DNA of 23,203 nt from CAYWWY01 sp964462525 (lineage in GTDB: Bacteria > Thermotogota > Thermotogae > MWEM01), in NCBI GenBank assembly GCA_964462525.1, contig CAYWWY010000019.1, positions 1 through 23,203 of the forward strand, read 5' to 3'. The position numbers and the translations under genes are program-made. The notes under the pieces were generated by a model. That model was not told the DNA's origin. It saw only the letters and a list, made by a program, of their open reading frames with translations, and did no database searches. The number at the start of each line of letters is the position of its first letter. The stretch's first letter is position 1. This document shows, one piece after another, positions 9,301-16,622 of this stretch.

Positions 9301-9964
9301 GTTGAAGACGGCTGTTGCCGTGAAAGCGGATCGGTCCATTGTCATCGATGGGGATCTGTCCGAATGGGAAGAAGTCCCCGCGACCTTGGTGACAGAGGAT
9401 ATGAACGTGCCTGCTGGCGGGATCATGCGTGTGGACAAGACGAGGCAAATTTTGCACAGCTATTTCTATGCCTTGTGGGATGATACTCACTTGTATTTAG
9501 CCGCGCGGGTACACGACGAGTATATCGTGGCCAATATCGAACCCACCGATCGCGGTGCTTTCTACCGCAGTGATTCCATCGAATTCTATGTCGATCCAGG
9601 GAGAGCCGGCTCGACAAAAGGCCTCTTCAAACTGGCTATGATCCCATTCGATACCCAAGGCAATCCGCAGGCCGTACGCCACGAGGATGCCCAGCCTGGA
9701 CCGATCGCTGAAGTTGCTCCCCAAGTTCAGATCGCCTCGATGCGGACCGAGTATGGATATGATGTGGAGATCAAGATTCCGTTCCACGATCTCAGCATCC
9801 TTCCCCAAGAAGGAATGGAATTCGGTTTTTGTCACACCATCCATAACAGCAATGTTCGCGATGCCCAAATAGGGGCGTATGTCCGGGAAAACATCCTTTC
9901 TTGGATTCCGATTGCGGATATCTGGGCGCGACCCGAGTCTTGGGGAACGCTCCGATTGGAATGA
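6389..9964 (+). CDS. Secreted multidomain glucanase: three N-terminal repeats, PF10091/GH144-like domain, CBM9
   Basis: The start is the ATG at 6389, preceded by GGAGGTG and followed by a signal peptide (MKSMKVFLVLLVLIGGSLMA). An upstream in-frame ATG at 6353 overlaps the GH94 stop and would spoil the signal. The protein has 1191 residues. Three similar domains lie at about 24-185, 189-365 and 375-535, sharing FDNDHTGALF and FFMGMADLSDGWEWVDG. A PF10091 glucoamylase-like domain spans about 564-950 (IPIGIERGWI, HRGFFFHFVDM, ELSSIDTALLMAG, TLSMGWKPE, SFNEGILAYILAIGSPT). This is the fold of GH144 endo-beta-1,2-glucanases and of the transglycosylase domain in cyclic glucan synthases. Residues ~971-1190 match CBM9 (VIDGDLSEWEEV, DDTHLYLAARVHDE, SDSIEFYVDP). 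It probably cuts a beta-glucan outside the cell. Exact activity and catalytic residues were not mapped. Confidence 0.9.
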   Translation: MKSMKVFLVLLVLIGGSLMAMEMIHPMQDVEGLDHDHTGARFALTQDAVRAGLYAVEVTPSGSSEETKVAFKLEGDVLQRWIGRDRVYLSIYIPPQSTVLPNSFFLGMADLSDGWEWVDGTFTHKTVSEGWNEIEYHLLPKMFEVDENGVYMLYFSFFQEEKGVKQPLFAPFILGRIQAGDSEQPALRQYVWDMECAEEVETFDNDHTGALFAQNHQFVAHQKTSLEVKPSGEAAETKIALTLSGEKIEIWSKAAFIGMDFFLPESVELLPTMFFMGMADLSDGWEWVDGLFSIDTVDHGWNTVRYILSDSMKDLNPEGVYAIYLAFAHEDPDRGKIPLRDPMYIDGIYSEWMAEERAEPVKDRVLEPPQEVVVTYVWTMDTDEEIQGFDNDHTGALFERSVEQHLAKDASMKVVPSGTAEETKVAMKVPMDKIPYWAKSTQITLHIFVPEGAHPAPSMFFMGMADLTTDWQWVGGVFSEDAIVPGQWNAVTYELIGEMRNIQENRHYTVYMAFAGFDEENQKVPLQDPFYLGGMYVQTTEILTIEEKIAQADPAIVAEVDQMLDLDDEALLDLIQYRTFRYFWDKANPENGLILDRSREGAPSSIAAVGFGLGGIPIGIERGWIGYEEGFERTLRTLKSFAEGRVEGHRGFFFHFVDMQSGRRVWECELSSIDTALLMAGVVLVMEYFKGSKIEELGRQLVEAVDWKWMLAGGDTLSMGWKPEGPAFLRARWDSFNEGILAYILAIGSPTYPISPSTWDNIYRPVKDTFISLPQEVLFVYQYPNVFVDFRDKQDAYANYFNNATVATRFNWLYTFMKRFEYETYDIDVWGLSASDGPTGYKAYGAADGNHDGTVAPYAPIASIVFTPDLSLDAIRGMLDRYGPLIWTDYGFVSAFNADAIWFSQEHIGIDQGSVLLMIENYRSELIWNLFMSSPYIQTAMEKIGFEDRVVDYAVTPEYAAKFEAMLTDPELKTAVAVKADRSIVIDGDLSEWEEVPATLVTEDMNVPAGGIMRVDKTRQILHSYFYALWDDTHLYLAARVHDEYIVANIEPTDRGAFYRSDSIEFYVDPGRAGSTKGLFKLAMIPFDTQGNPQAVRHEDAQPGPIAEVAPQVQIASMRTEYGYDVEIKIPFHDLSILPQEGMEFGFCHTIHNSNVRDAQIGAYVRENILSWIPIADIWARPESWGTLRLE

Positions 9965-9979
9965 TGGGAGGCGTATGCC

Positions 9980-11194
9980 ATGAAAAAAAGTGTATGGATC
10001 GTTGTGTTGTGTCTTCTTGTGACGGGGTTGGCGATTTCAAGCCCGATCACGCTGAGAATATGGGCCATGGGGGAGGAAGCAAAAAGCCTCCATATCATGG
10101 CGGAACGATTTACCCAGGAAAACCCGGACATCCGGGTGGACATTCAGGCCATTCCCTGGGCAGGCGCATATGACAAGCTCTTGACCGGAATCGCAGCTGG
10201 GCAGCTCCCCGACATCGCGCAGATGGGAACCACTTGGATGGCTCCATTTGGAGCGATGGGCGCGTTTGAGGAGTTGAGTCGGTATATCGATCGTTCGAAT
10301 GTGATCAAACCGGAGCGATTTTTCGAAGGATCTTGGCAGACCTCAGTGACGAGCGCTGGAGTCATGGGTATTCCCTGGTATGTCGACGTTCGCGTGATGT
10401 ACTATCGCACCGATCTTTTGGCCGCAGTGGGATACGAGCAAGCGCCACAAACATGGGAAGAGCTGTATGATGCCGGTTTGAAACTGACTGCCCGGGGACC
10501 GCAGCAGGCCGGACTCTCGCTGCTGTTTACCGGAACATTCGCAAACGAGTTTATGCCCTTTGCTTGGCAGAACGCTGGCAGAATCCTTGATGAAGCGGGC
10601 AATGTTACCGTCGCGGAACAAGCCTTTGTGGAAGCCATCGAGTTTTATGCGCGGCTATTCTGGGATGAAATTGCCCTGAAAGCCGGCGGCGAGCTGATTA
10701 ACGACTTTGGAAGCGGGGCGGTGCCCATCTTTTTCTCCGGCCCCTGGATGGTACGGATGATTGAGCAGCAGATCCCTCAGATCGCGGGAAAATGGAGCGT
10801 CGGTCTTCTTCCGGGGAACAAAAGCCATACCTCTTTTGTCGGAGGTTCGAATTGGGTGATCTTTCGGGCTTCACGCAACAAAGAAGCGGCCTGGAAGTTT
10901 GTCGAATTCATGTCTCGATCAGAGAATCAGCTGGAATGGTATCGGATCGTTTCCTCACTTCCGGCGGTCATGGAGACATGGGATGAACCGGAGCTGGCAG
11001 AAGAACCGATCATGAGTATCTTTGGCGCCCAGCTTCTGGACGCGCGCGCGGCTCCGAACATTCCTCAGTGGGGCCAGATTGAACAAGCGATTTCTCGGCG
11101 CGTGGAAGAAGCAATCTTCCAGACCAAAACCCCCGAAGCCGCTGCTCAAGATCTTCTAAACGATATCCAACGAGTGCTCAGAAGACAAAGATAG
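9980..11194 (+). CDS. Extracellular sugar-binding protein of an ABC transporter (family 1)
   Basis: 404 residues. The signal peptide (residues 1-~21) has no lipobox cysteine at its end, so the protein is probably soluble in the periplasm rather than a lipoprotein. The mature part starts ITLRIWAMGEEAKSL and continues with FTQENPDIRVDIQAIPW and LLTGIAAGQLPDIAQMGTTW, the pattern of family 1 oligosaccharide-binding proteins (MalE/UgpB-like). GGGAGG lies before the ATG. It follows the glucanase gene by 15 bases and should capture the oligosaccharides released by it. A strong terminator-like hairpin lies directly after it, before the permease genes. Confidence 0.93.
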   Translation: MKKSVWIVVLCLLVTGLAISSPITLRIWAMGEEAKSLHIMAERFTQENPDIRVDIQAIPWAGAYDKLLTGIAAGQLPDIAQMGTTWMAPFGAMGAFEELSRYIDRSNVIKPERFFEGSWQTSVTSAGVMGIPWYVDVRVMYYRTDLLAAVGYEQAPQTWEELYDAGLKLTARGPQQAGLSLLFTGTFANEFMPFAWQNAGRILDEAGNVTVAEQAFVEAIEFYARLFWDEIALKAGGELINDFGSGAVPIFFSGPWMVRMIEQQIPQIAGKWSVGLLPGNKSHTSFVGGSNWVIFRASRNKEAAWKFVEFMSRSENQLEWYRIVSSLPAVMETWDEPELAEEPIMSIFGAQLLDARAAPNIPQWGQIEQAISRRVEEAIFQTKTPEAAAQDLLNDIQRVLRRQR

Positions 11195-11199
11195 ATCCA

Positions 11200-11236
11200 A
11201 TCCCCCTTCCCTTCGGGAAGGGGGATCGTTTTTTTT
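11200..11236 (+). terminator. Strong intrinsic terminator or attenuator between binding-protein and permease genes
   Basis: Bases 11200-11211 pair perfectly with 11215-11226 (12 bp, TTC loop, or 11 bp with a CTTCG loop). Eight T residues follow at 11229-11236. It starts six bases after the binding-protein stop and ends 15 bases before the first permease ATG. Partial termination and 3'-end protection here would give more binding protein than permease, as known for malE-malF type arrangements. Confidence 0.9.
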
Positions 11237-11251
11237 CAAAGGAGGCGCTGA

Positions 11252-12127
11252 ATGAAAACCCGTTTTTACTGGATCTTGGTGTTTGTCGGCCCAGCTCTGG
11301 CTGCGATGATCATATTCCTGGTCATTCCGATCATCGCCTCTTTTGTTCTCAGCGTAACGGATTTCAATGTCTATTCCCTGACCGATTGGAGCCAGGCATA
11401 TTTCATCGGTTTTGACAATTTCAGTGAGTTGCTCTCCGATCCACTGTTCTGGCAAGCTTTGAGAAATACCGTTTACTGTTTGGTGATCGCAATGCCTTTG
11501 ACGGTGATCATCGCCTTGGGGATTGCTATGCTCATTAACAGAGAAAAGACGTACTGCAAAGGGCTCTTCCGCGTCGTCTATTTTCTGCCTTTTGTCACCA
11601 ACACAGTAGCCATTGCCGTCGTGTGGAGTTGGATTCTCAATATGCACTATGGCCTATTGAACTGGTTTCTGGGGCTTTTTGGAATCAGCGGGCCCAATTG
11701 GTTGGGCGACCCAACCTTCTCGATGCCCTCGATCATCATGCTGGTTGTCTGGAAGGCCATCGGGTATAACATGATCTTGTTCATCGCTGGCCTTCAGAAC
11801 ATCCCCACGTTTCTATATGAAGCGGCGGAACTGGACGGAGCGACTAACTGGAAGAAGTTCGTGCATATCACTCTTCCGATGCTTCGACCGACGATGCTCT
11901 TCGTTACAACCATGATGATCATCGGGTATCTGCAGCTCTTTGAAGAACCCTATATGCTGACCCAAGGGGGCCCTTTGAATTCAACTCTTTCTGTGGTGCT
12001 GTATCTTTATCGGCAAGGCTTCCGGTTTTTCGAGTTGGGATATGCTTCGGCGTTGGCCGTGGCTTTGTTCTTGATCATTATAGTCATCACGATGGTCCGG
12101 ATGCGGCTATCGAAACCTGCCTATTAA
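11252..12127 (+). CDS. ABC sugar transporter permease, MalF/UgpA type
   Basis: 291 residues, with about six hydrophobic membrane spans beginning at residue ~8 (WILVFVGPALAAMIIFLVIP). The EAA loop, which contacts the ATPase, reads EAAELDGATNWKKFVHITLP at about residues 190-209. Length and motif fit the MalF/UgpA-type inner-membrane permease of carbohydrate ABC importers (binding_protein-dependent transport family). AAAGGAGG precedes the ATG. It is followed 12 bases later by the partner permease. No ABC ATPase gene is in the window, so a shared ATPase (MsmK/UgpC type) encoded elsewhere is inferred. Confidence 0.93.
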   Translation: MKTRFYWILVFVGPALAAMIIFLVIPIIASFVLSVTDFNVYSLTDWSQAYFIGFDNFSELLSDPLFWQALRNTVYCLVIAMPLTVIIALGIAMLINREKTYCKGLFRVVYFLPFVTNTVAIAVVWSWILNMHYGLLNWFLGLFGISGPNWLGDPTFSMPSIIMLVVWKAIGYNMILFIAGLQNIPTFLYEAAELDGATNWKKFVHITLPMLRPTMLFVTTMMIIGYLQLFEEPYMLTQGGPLNSTLSVVLYLYRQGFRFFELGYASALAVALFLIIIVITMVRMRLSKPAY

Positions 12128-12139
12128 GGGGATGATGGC

Positions 12140-12970
12140 ATGACAAAACAACGATCGATCATCCAACAGATTGTGGTTCACGGAGTTTTGGCCATTGGGG
12201 CGTTGGTAATGGTGGTTCCCTTTGTATGGATGGTCTCGACCTCCTTCAAACCGGCGCAGGAGATCTTTGTTGTTCCACCGACATGGATCCCGTCTCAGCC
12301 CACCCTCAAAAACTATGTCGATCTCTTCCAAAACTTGGATTTTGCCCGCCCGTTTTTAAACACGGTGATTGTTTCGGGTTCGATTACTGTGCTCTCAGTC
12401 CTTTTTTCATCCATGGCAGGTTTCGCTTTTGCCAAGTTCCGATTCCGGGGTCGAAACGCTCTGTTTATGCTTATCCTGGCCACGATCATGGTGCCTGGCC
12501 AGATGACCATTATCCCAGTCTTCCTGATGCTGCGGCATTTGGGACTGATCAACACCTATGCGGGTCTGATCATACCCGCGATGGTCAGCGCCTTCAACGT
12601 CTTCTTCATGCGCCAATACATCCTGACCATACCGGATGATCTGCTAGAGGCAGCAAAAATCGACGGCGCAAAAGAAGGCTTCCTGTTTTTCAAGATCATC
12701 CTGCCTCTTTCTGTTCCTGCCTTATCCACGATCGCAATCTTCACCTTCACCGGTTCGTGGAACTCGTTCCTTTGGCCCCTCATTATCGCTCAGGATGAGC
12801 GCATGTACACCCTGCCCGTGGCCATCTCCGTACTAGCCGGCCAATACGGTGAAAACCTCGCCATCCAGATGGCAGGTTCATGCATTGTTATCGCTCCCAT
12901 CTTGATCTTCTTTATCATCGCGCAGCGAAAATTCCTCAAAGGTATCGCATTGACGGGCATGAAGTATTGA
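12140..12970 (+). CDS. ABC sugar transporter permease, MalG/UgpE type
   Basis: 276 residues with six predicted membrane spans. The N-terminal pattern VPFVWMVSTSFKPAQEIF is typical of MalG/UgpE-type permeases. The EAA loop is EAAKIDGAKEGFLFFKIILP at about residue 170. It pairs with the permease gene immediately upstream to form the membrane channel. The ribosome binding site is weak (GGGGATGATGGC), in line with translational coupling to the upstream gene. It is the last gene of the carbohydrate operon; no clear terminator follows it. Confidence 0.93.
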   Translation: MTKQRSIIQQIVVHGVLAIGALVMVVPFVWMVSTSFKPAQEIFVVPPTWIPSQPTLKNYVDLFQNLDFARPFLNTVIVSGSITVLSVLFSSMAGFAFAKFRFRGRNALFMLILATIMVPGQMTIIPVFLMLRHLGLINTYAGLIIPAMVSAFNVFFMRQYILTIPDDLLEAAKIDGAKEGFLFFKIILPLSVPALSTIAIFTFTGSWNSFLWPLIIAQDERMYTLPVAISVLAGQYGENLAIQMAGSCIVIAPILIFFIIAQRKFLKGIALTGMKY

Positions 12971-13248
12971 AGCTGTTCCTCTTGCGCCTCCTAATCATAT
13001 TGACCGATTCTCTTTCCGCTAAGTCGAGCGGGTTGTTCGCGCTGACCATGGTTTCGCCCACATACCGCCCTTCCCATTGATCGTTATCCCTCTGCCCATT
13101 TGAAAATCATGCAGCCTATTACCTTTGTATTCATCCCGTAGCGAAAATCCGTCAGAGGCAATGCTTTGAATTCCCTCTTTTTCCATTTCCGTCTTAGTGT
13201 AAACAAAGAAAGTGGGTCCTTGTAAGGATCCTATTCTGGAGGGATGCG
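12971..13248 (-). pseudogene. Possible eroded minus-strand coding fragment in the spacer
   Basis: On the minus strand two frames give protein-like sequence that would join through a frameshift near 13060-13090. One reads TEMEKEGIQSIASDGFSLRD and then YKGNRLHDFQMGRG. The next reads DQWEGRYVGETMVSANNPLD and then LAERESVNMIRRRKR. I do not recognise the family. No start signal is seen. The plus strand shows a GGAGGG ribosome binding site for the next gene at 13238-13243 and an imperfect palindrome at about 13214-13231. Chance is a serious alternative. Confidence 0.2.
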
Positions 13249-14433
13249 ATGAATCGAATTGTTTGGCTGGTCTTTCTCTTTTCCTCAATGATCTGTGTAG
13301 TAGCGTTCAGTACCGTACAAAATTTTTATTGGACGAGAACTTCTACAGGAGGAACGCAAATTAGCGTATTCAATCCTGTGATAGTTGGACCGGGTGTATG
13401 CGTTTTCCAAGGGTTGGGTGAATCGTCTCTCAAAGCTTCGGGAGAATGGACCTATCACGAGGATCGTGGGGGATTCTCTTCAAACCTCGGCCGGCTCTTT
13501 TTCCCTGCGCCATATGTAGAATACTCGATCAGCGCGATTATGCAATTCGATCCAGAAGGAATCAATCATGGCGCATACGGAGTCTTCTTTGAAACGGGTG
13601 TCAATGACAGTTTGCAGGATACAGGGTATATAGCGCAGTTGGACCGGAATTCAAAAGAACTTTTAATCAAACGAAGAGGGAACGGGGGCGATACCTCAGG
13701 AAGCGAGTGGATCCTTAAGCGGGTGAATCTGTCTGGAGTGTATCCTGACGAATGGTGGATTGAAGAACATGAGATGGAGCTGACGGTTACACGCGTCCCG
13801 GGAACCATGAACCAAAAACAGTTGCATGTGCGAATCGACGATCAATGGTTGTTGGCCGGTTATCCCATCGAAAACCTAATCTTGCCCGATATGAACTTTA
13901 CGGGGTTTTGGGCAGGAGAAGGAAAAACCTATTTCATGTGTCTCACACAATATGTGAAAGATACCGAACAAGACTATATTCCCGGAGATGAAACATCTGT
14001 TTTGGCATGGTACATGTATCAGAGCGGAAGAATCGACAATGATCCCCCATTGGCCAAAGAATCAAGTCAACCGGTCATTTTCAAAGCCCACGGGACCACG
14101 CGCATCTTCTATCCTGGGGGAGCGAAAGAAGGAATTACCTGGAAAGCCCCTTCAATGATCTTCCTCAGCGGTTTGGATTTAAGCCTTCCGCTTGCAATGC
14201 AAGCCAGCTTTATTCAATTCAAAGATCGAATCCTAATGAACACATCGGGTGGGAATACAGGCGCGGCTATTCTTAAGCCCTATCTTCCATGGGAAGATAG
14301 CTTGATCATCTTCGATGAAGTGCTGATCGACAACCGACGAGTGACCGAGCTTTCATTCAAAGCGTTCCGCTTTTCTCAGGAGGTTGACTTATCTAAACGA
14401 AGTGACTGGGCAAAACTGGTCCTAGTGCAATAG
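13249..14433 (+). CDS. Secreted protein of unknown function, possibly LamG/concanavalin-like
   Basis: 394 residues with a clear signal peptide (MNRIVWLVFLFSSMICVVAF...). GGAGGG lies five bases before the ATG. The mature N-terminus has NFYWTRTSTGGTQISVFNP, which resembles the mature N-termini of the secreted proteins at 17043 and 18423 (F-[YS]-W-x-R-x-S...GT). Residues ~80-220 (VEYSISAIMQFDPEGINHGA, GVFFETGV, GYIAQLDRNSKELLIKRRG, ELTVTRVPG, LHVRIDDQWLLAG) read like a laminin-G/concanavalin beta-sandwich, but this is by pattern only. It precedes the pilin genes on the same strand and is likely part of the same surface system. A separate promoter lies between it and the first pilin gene. Confidence 0.8.
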   Translation: MNRIVWLVFLFSSMICVVAFSTVQNFYWTRTSTGGTQISVFNPVIVGPGVCVFQGLGESSLKASGEWTYHEDRGGFSSNLGRLFFPAPYVEYSISAIMQFDPEGINHGAYGVFFETGVNDSLQDTGYIAQLDRNSKELLIKRRGNGGDTSGSEWILKRVNLSGVYPDEWWIEEHEMELTVTRVPGTMNQKQLHVRIDDQWLLAGYPIENLILPDMNFTGFWAGEGKTYFMCLTQYVKDTEQDYIPGDETSVLAWYMYQSGRIDNDPPLAKESSQPVIFKAHGTTRIFYPGGAKEGITWKAPSMIFLSGLDLSLPLAMQASFIQFKDRILMNTSGGNTGAAILKPYLPWEDSLIIFDEVLIDNRRVTELSFKAFRFSQEVDLSKRSDWAKLVLVQ

Positions 14434-14705
14434 AAAGGTAGAATTAAAGCCAAATTTACCGAGCAAACAGGATCAAAAATGATTACGATTTGTTATCTCT
14501 TGTATGGTATAATATCGTAAAGCAAACAATGCTAAACAGATCTTGCTCAATCTGGATGGCAAACAGGATCAATTGCCCGATCTTCTTTCAACCTTACATC
14601 AAACCATTTACTTCCATTCCTGTACCATACAGATTCATTTGAGTATGACATGTTTTATTTCAAAAAGGATTTCTAGAAGAATTCCTGGAGAAGAATGGAT
14701 GATCT
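14434..14705. promoter_or_regulatory. Regulatory region before the pilin operon with direct and inverted repeats
   Basis: GCAAACAGGATCAA occurs twice as a perfect direct repeat (14463-14476 and 14559-14572). A partial third copy lies between them (AGCAAACA at 14521-14528, AAACAGATC at 14534-14542). TTACGAT (14483-14489) and ATCGTAA (14514-14520) form a 7-bp inverted repeat that brackets the -10 element. The layout suggests binding sites for one or two regulators around the promoter. No convincing gene is seen here. Confidence 0.5.
14505..14513 (+). promoter_or_regulatory. Extended -10 promoter element for the pilin operon
   Basis: TGGTATAAT is a perfect extended -10 element (TGn plus TATAAT at 14508-14513). 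No good -35 hexamer lies at 16-18 bases. The transcript would start near 14520 and have a leader of about 186 bases before the first pilin ATG. Confidence 0.6.
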
Positions 14706-15080
14706 ATGAAAAAGCTGAACAGACGCGAAGGATTAACCCTAATTGAGCTTTTGATTGCCATGGTGATCATCGTATTTGCTTTTGCGATTATTGTGACTGC
14801 TCCGGGGTATATGGTTCGGTTGTCGGAAAAAGCCCAAATTGTGACAGACATCTTTGATTTAGCGCTATCATGGGCTGAGAAGGCGATCTTCGAAGATTCG
14901 ATCCCGGATACAAGCGATACTCAATACTCGACATCCACAACTGTCAATCATATTACCTATTGGATCGAATTTGAGCCGATATCGAGTCCGACTCATATAT
15001 ATGCCAATACAAAGTTATCCGTTTACCCGGTGAACCGATCGCATGAAAAGGTTGAACTTCAGATCTATGTGGATTGGTAA
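14706..15080 (+). CDS. Type IV prepilin-like protein (PilV-like minor pilin)
   Basis: 124 residues. The N-terminus MKKLNRREG/LTLIELLIAMVIIVFAFAII is a class III signal. A short basic leader ends in glycine, then comes a hydrophobic helix with glutamate at +5, as required for prepilin peptidase and pilus assembly. The C-terminal ~90 residues are an unassigned small globular head. The position, first of three prepilin genes and ahead of pilW- and pilX-like genes, suggests a PilV-type minor pilin. The ribosome binding site is weak (GGAG about 12-14 bases before the ATG). Confidence 0.85.
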   Translation: MKKLNRREGLTLIELLIAMVIIVFAFAIIVTAPGYMVRLSEKAQIVTDIFDLALSWAEKAIFEDSIPDTSDTQYSTSTTVNHITYWIEFEPISSPTHIYANTKLSVYPVNRSHEKVELQIYVDW

Positions 15081-15144
15081 GGAATGGGGTATGCGAGCCC
15101 GATATGAATAGTTTGATCGTCCCCTTCGAAGCGAGAGGAAACTG

Positions 15145-15645
15145 ATGAAACGAAAAGCATTTACGTTAACAGAGCTCTTAATCATACTGGCAATCATAGC
15201 GATCCTCATTGGTATTTCCGTTCCAGGGTTGGCGGCAGTTACTCGTCGATTTCAAATTCAATCTTCTTTGGAAGCAACGGCCATCAATATTACAAAGAGG
15301 CTAACAGAGGCGCGCTCATGGAGTTCCAATCAACCTGATTCATCGGGAAACCTCTACCCGGTCAAAGTATCCATCGAATCAGACGCAAATGGTTCCTATT
15401 CTTTTACAATAGACTCGCTTCAACCCGGAAAAGAGGATATAACAATCGAACTCCTCCCAGGTGTTGAAGCGGAATTCGTTGGGGACGACGCAAAAGACTA
15501 TTATTATGTTTTTGGATTATGGACAAGTCAAGAGAGTCCTTCGGTTCCGTATTCCATTGAAGCAAGTACAGAAATCCGCCTCTATTATGGAGGGGAGTCA
15601 AAAACGATTGAGATTCAGAATAGTATGCCCAAGGTGTTGGAATGA
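15145..15645 (+). CDS. Type IV prepilin-like protein (FimT/GspH-like)
   Basis: 166 residues. The N-terminus MKRKA/FTLTELLIILAIIAILIG is a prepilin signal with glutamate at +5, but alanine instead of the usual glycine at -1. The spacing AAVTRRFQIQSSLEATAINITKRLTEARSWS after the helix resembles FimT/GspH minor pilins. GAGAGGAAA precedes the ATG. It lies 64 bases after the first pilin gene and overlaps the next gene by four bases (ATGA). Confidence 0.85.
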   Translation: MKRKAFTLTELLIILAIIAILIGISVPGLAAVTRRFQIQSSLEATAINITKRLTEARSWSSNQPDSSGNLYPVKVSIESDANGSYSFTIDSLQPGKEDITIELLPGVEAEFVGDDAKDYYYVFGLWTSQESPSVPYSIEASTEIRLYYGGESKTIEIQNSMPKVLE

Positions 15646-16595
15646 TGAACAGATTTGCCAAGCAAAAAGGGTTCACGCTCGTGGAAATGCTAATGGTCAT
15701 GGTTGTGGGCGGGATTTTTCTTATGACCGTTTTGCAGACATTTAACGCGGCTTTTCAATCGTTTCAAACAAACTACCAAATCCTGGCAACCAGGAACTAC
15801 CATGCCCAGGTGGATTACCTTTTTGAACTGCTTGAAAATGAGATTGGCAATGCGGGAAGTATGCAAACTATTTTGAAGCATTTGGATGATCCTGATGATT
15901 TCTTTGGACCGTCATCCATAACGGTAGATCCAACAGACCCAAGTTCAATCACCTTCCAGTATGCCGTTGTTGAAAGAATCCTCCTGAAAAAAGGGGTTGC
16001 TAGAGAAAAGGGGGCTGATCTGTCAGATCCAGTGTATGATTACTATTTCCCGTTATTTTCGGCTAATCTTCCAACATGGAATGATACTCGAGGATCTTGG
16101 TGGATTATTGGAGCGGATCGCATTCATGGTCTGACCTCGGGTTCCCCTGCCCCGTCGGTCCTTGAACTGATTGAAACCCCATTTGATACCGAAGAGGTCC
16201 GGATCTACGGGCTTGGTGGCCCGAATGATTGGGTAGAACAGGTAGCAGCTACTGTAACAACAACCGGCGACTATGAGTACATTTTTTTAATCGTCTACGA
16301 TACACACGATGAGTCATTTCAGGGAGTGCAAATAGACCCTGGACCTCCAGAGATTCTATATTCTGGAGAACTTATCGCAAGAACAAGTATTTTTCAAGAA
16401 GGTTCCATCGTTAAGATGGCAAAAACGATTCCAAGCAATCCTCAATATACCATTGGAATGGATCTATTACAGAATGTCGAATTGGACTTTTCGCTTGAAA
16501 CCGGATACCTAAAAGTAGAATTGAACGCGAAATTCCCGGGTTATAGACAACCCATTGAAATTCGAAGGACAAGGTACTTTTGGTATTATAAATAA
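15642..16595 (+). CDS. Type IV prepilin-like protein (PilW/GspJ-like)
   Basis: 317 residues. The prepilin signal is FAKQKG/FTLVEMLMVMVVGGIFLMTVLQTF, with glycine at -1 and glutamate at +5. The large head (about 280 residues) fits PilW-type minor pilins, which are longer than PilV and FimT. The ATG overlaps the stop of the preceding gene (ATGA), indicating translational coupling. An ATG three bases further on is an equally possible start. Confidence 0.85.
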   Translation: MMNRFAKQKGFTLVEMLMVMVVGGIFLMTVLQTFNAAFQSFQTNYQILATRNYHAQVDYLFELLENEIGNAGSMQTILKHLDDPDDFFGPSSITVDPTDPSSITFQYAVVERILLKKGVAREKGADLSDPVYDYYFPLFSANLPTWNDTRGSWWIIGADRIHGLTSGSPAPSVLELIETPFDTEEVRIYGLGGPNDWVEQVAATVTTTGDYEYIFLIVYDTHDESFQGVQIDPGPPEILYSGELIARTSIFQEGSIVKMAKTIPSNPQYTIGMDLLQNVELDFSLETGYLKVELNAKFPGYRQPIEIRRTRYFWYYK

Positions 16596-16622
16596 CCTTT
16601 ACTTATCTGGAAAGGAGTCAAG

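Noticed and set aside
14543..14746. 67-codon plus-strand frame from a TTG in the pilin leader
   Set aside because: It has no ribosome binding site or recognisable motif, and it overlaps the first pilin gene out of frame.
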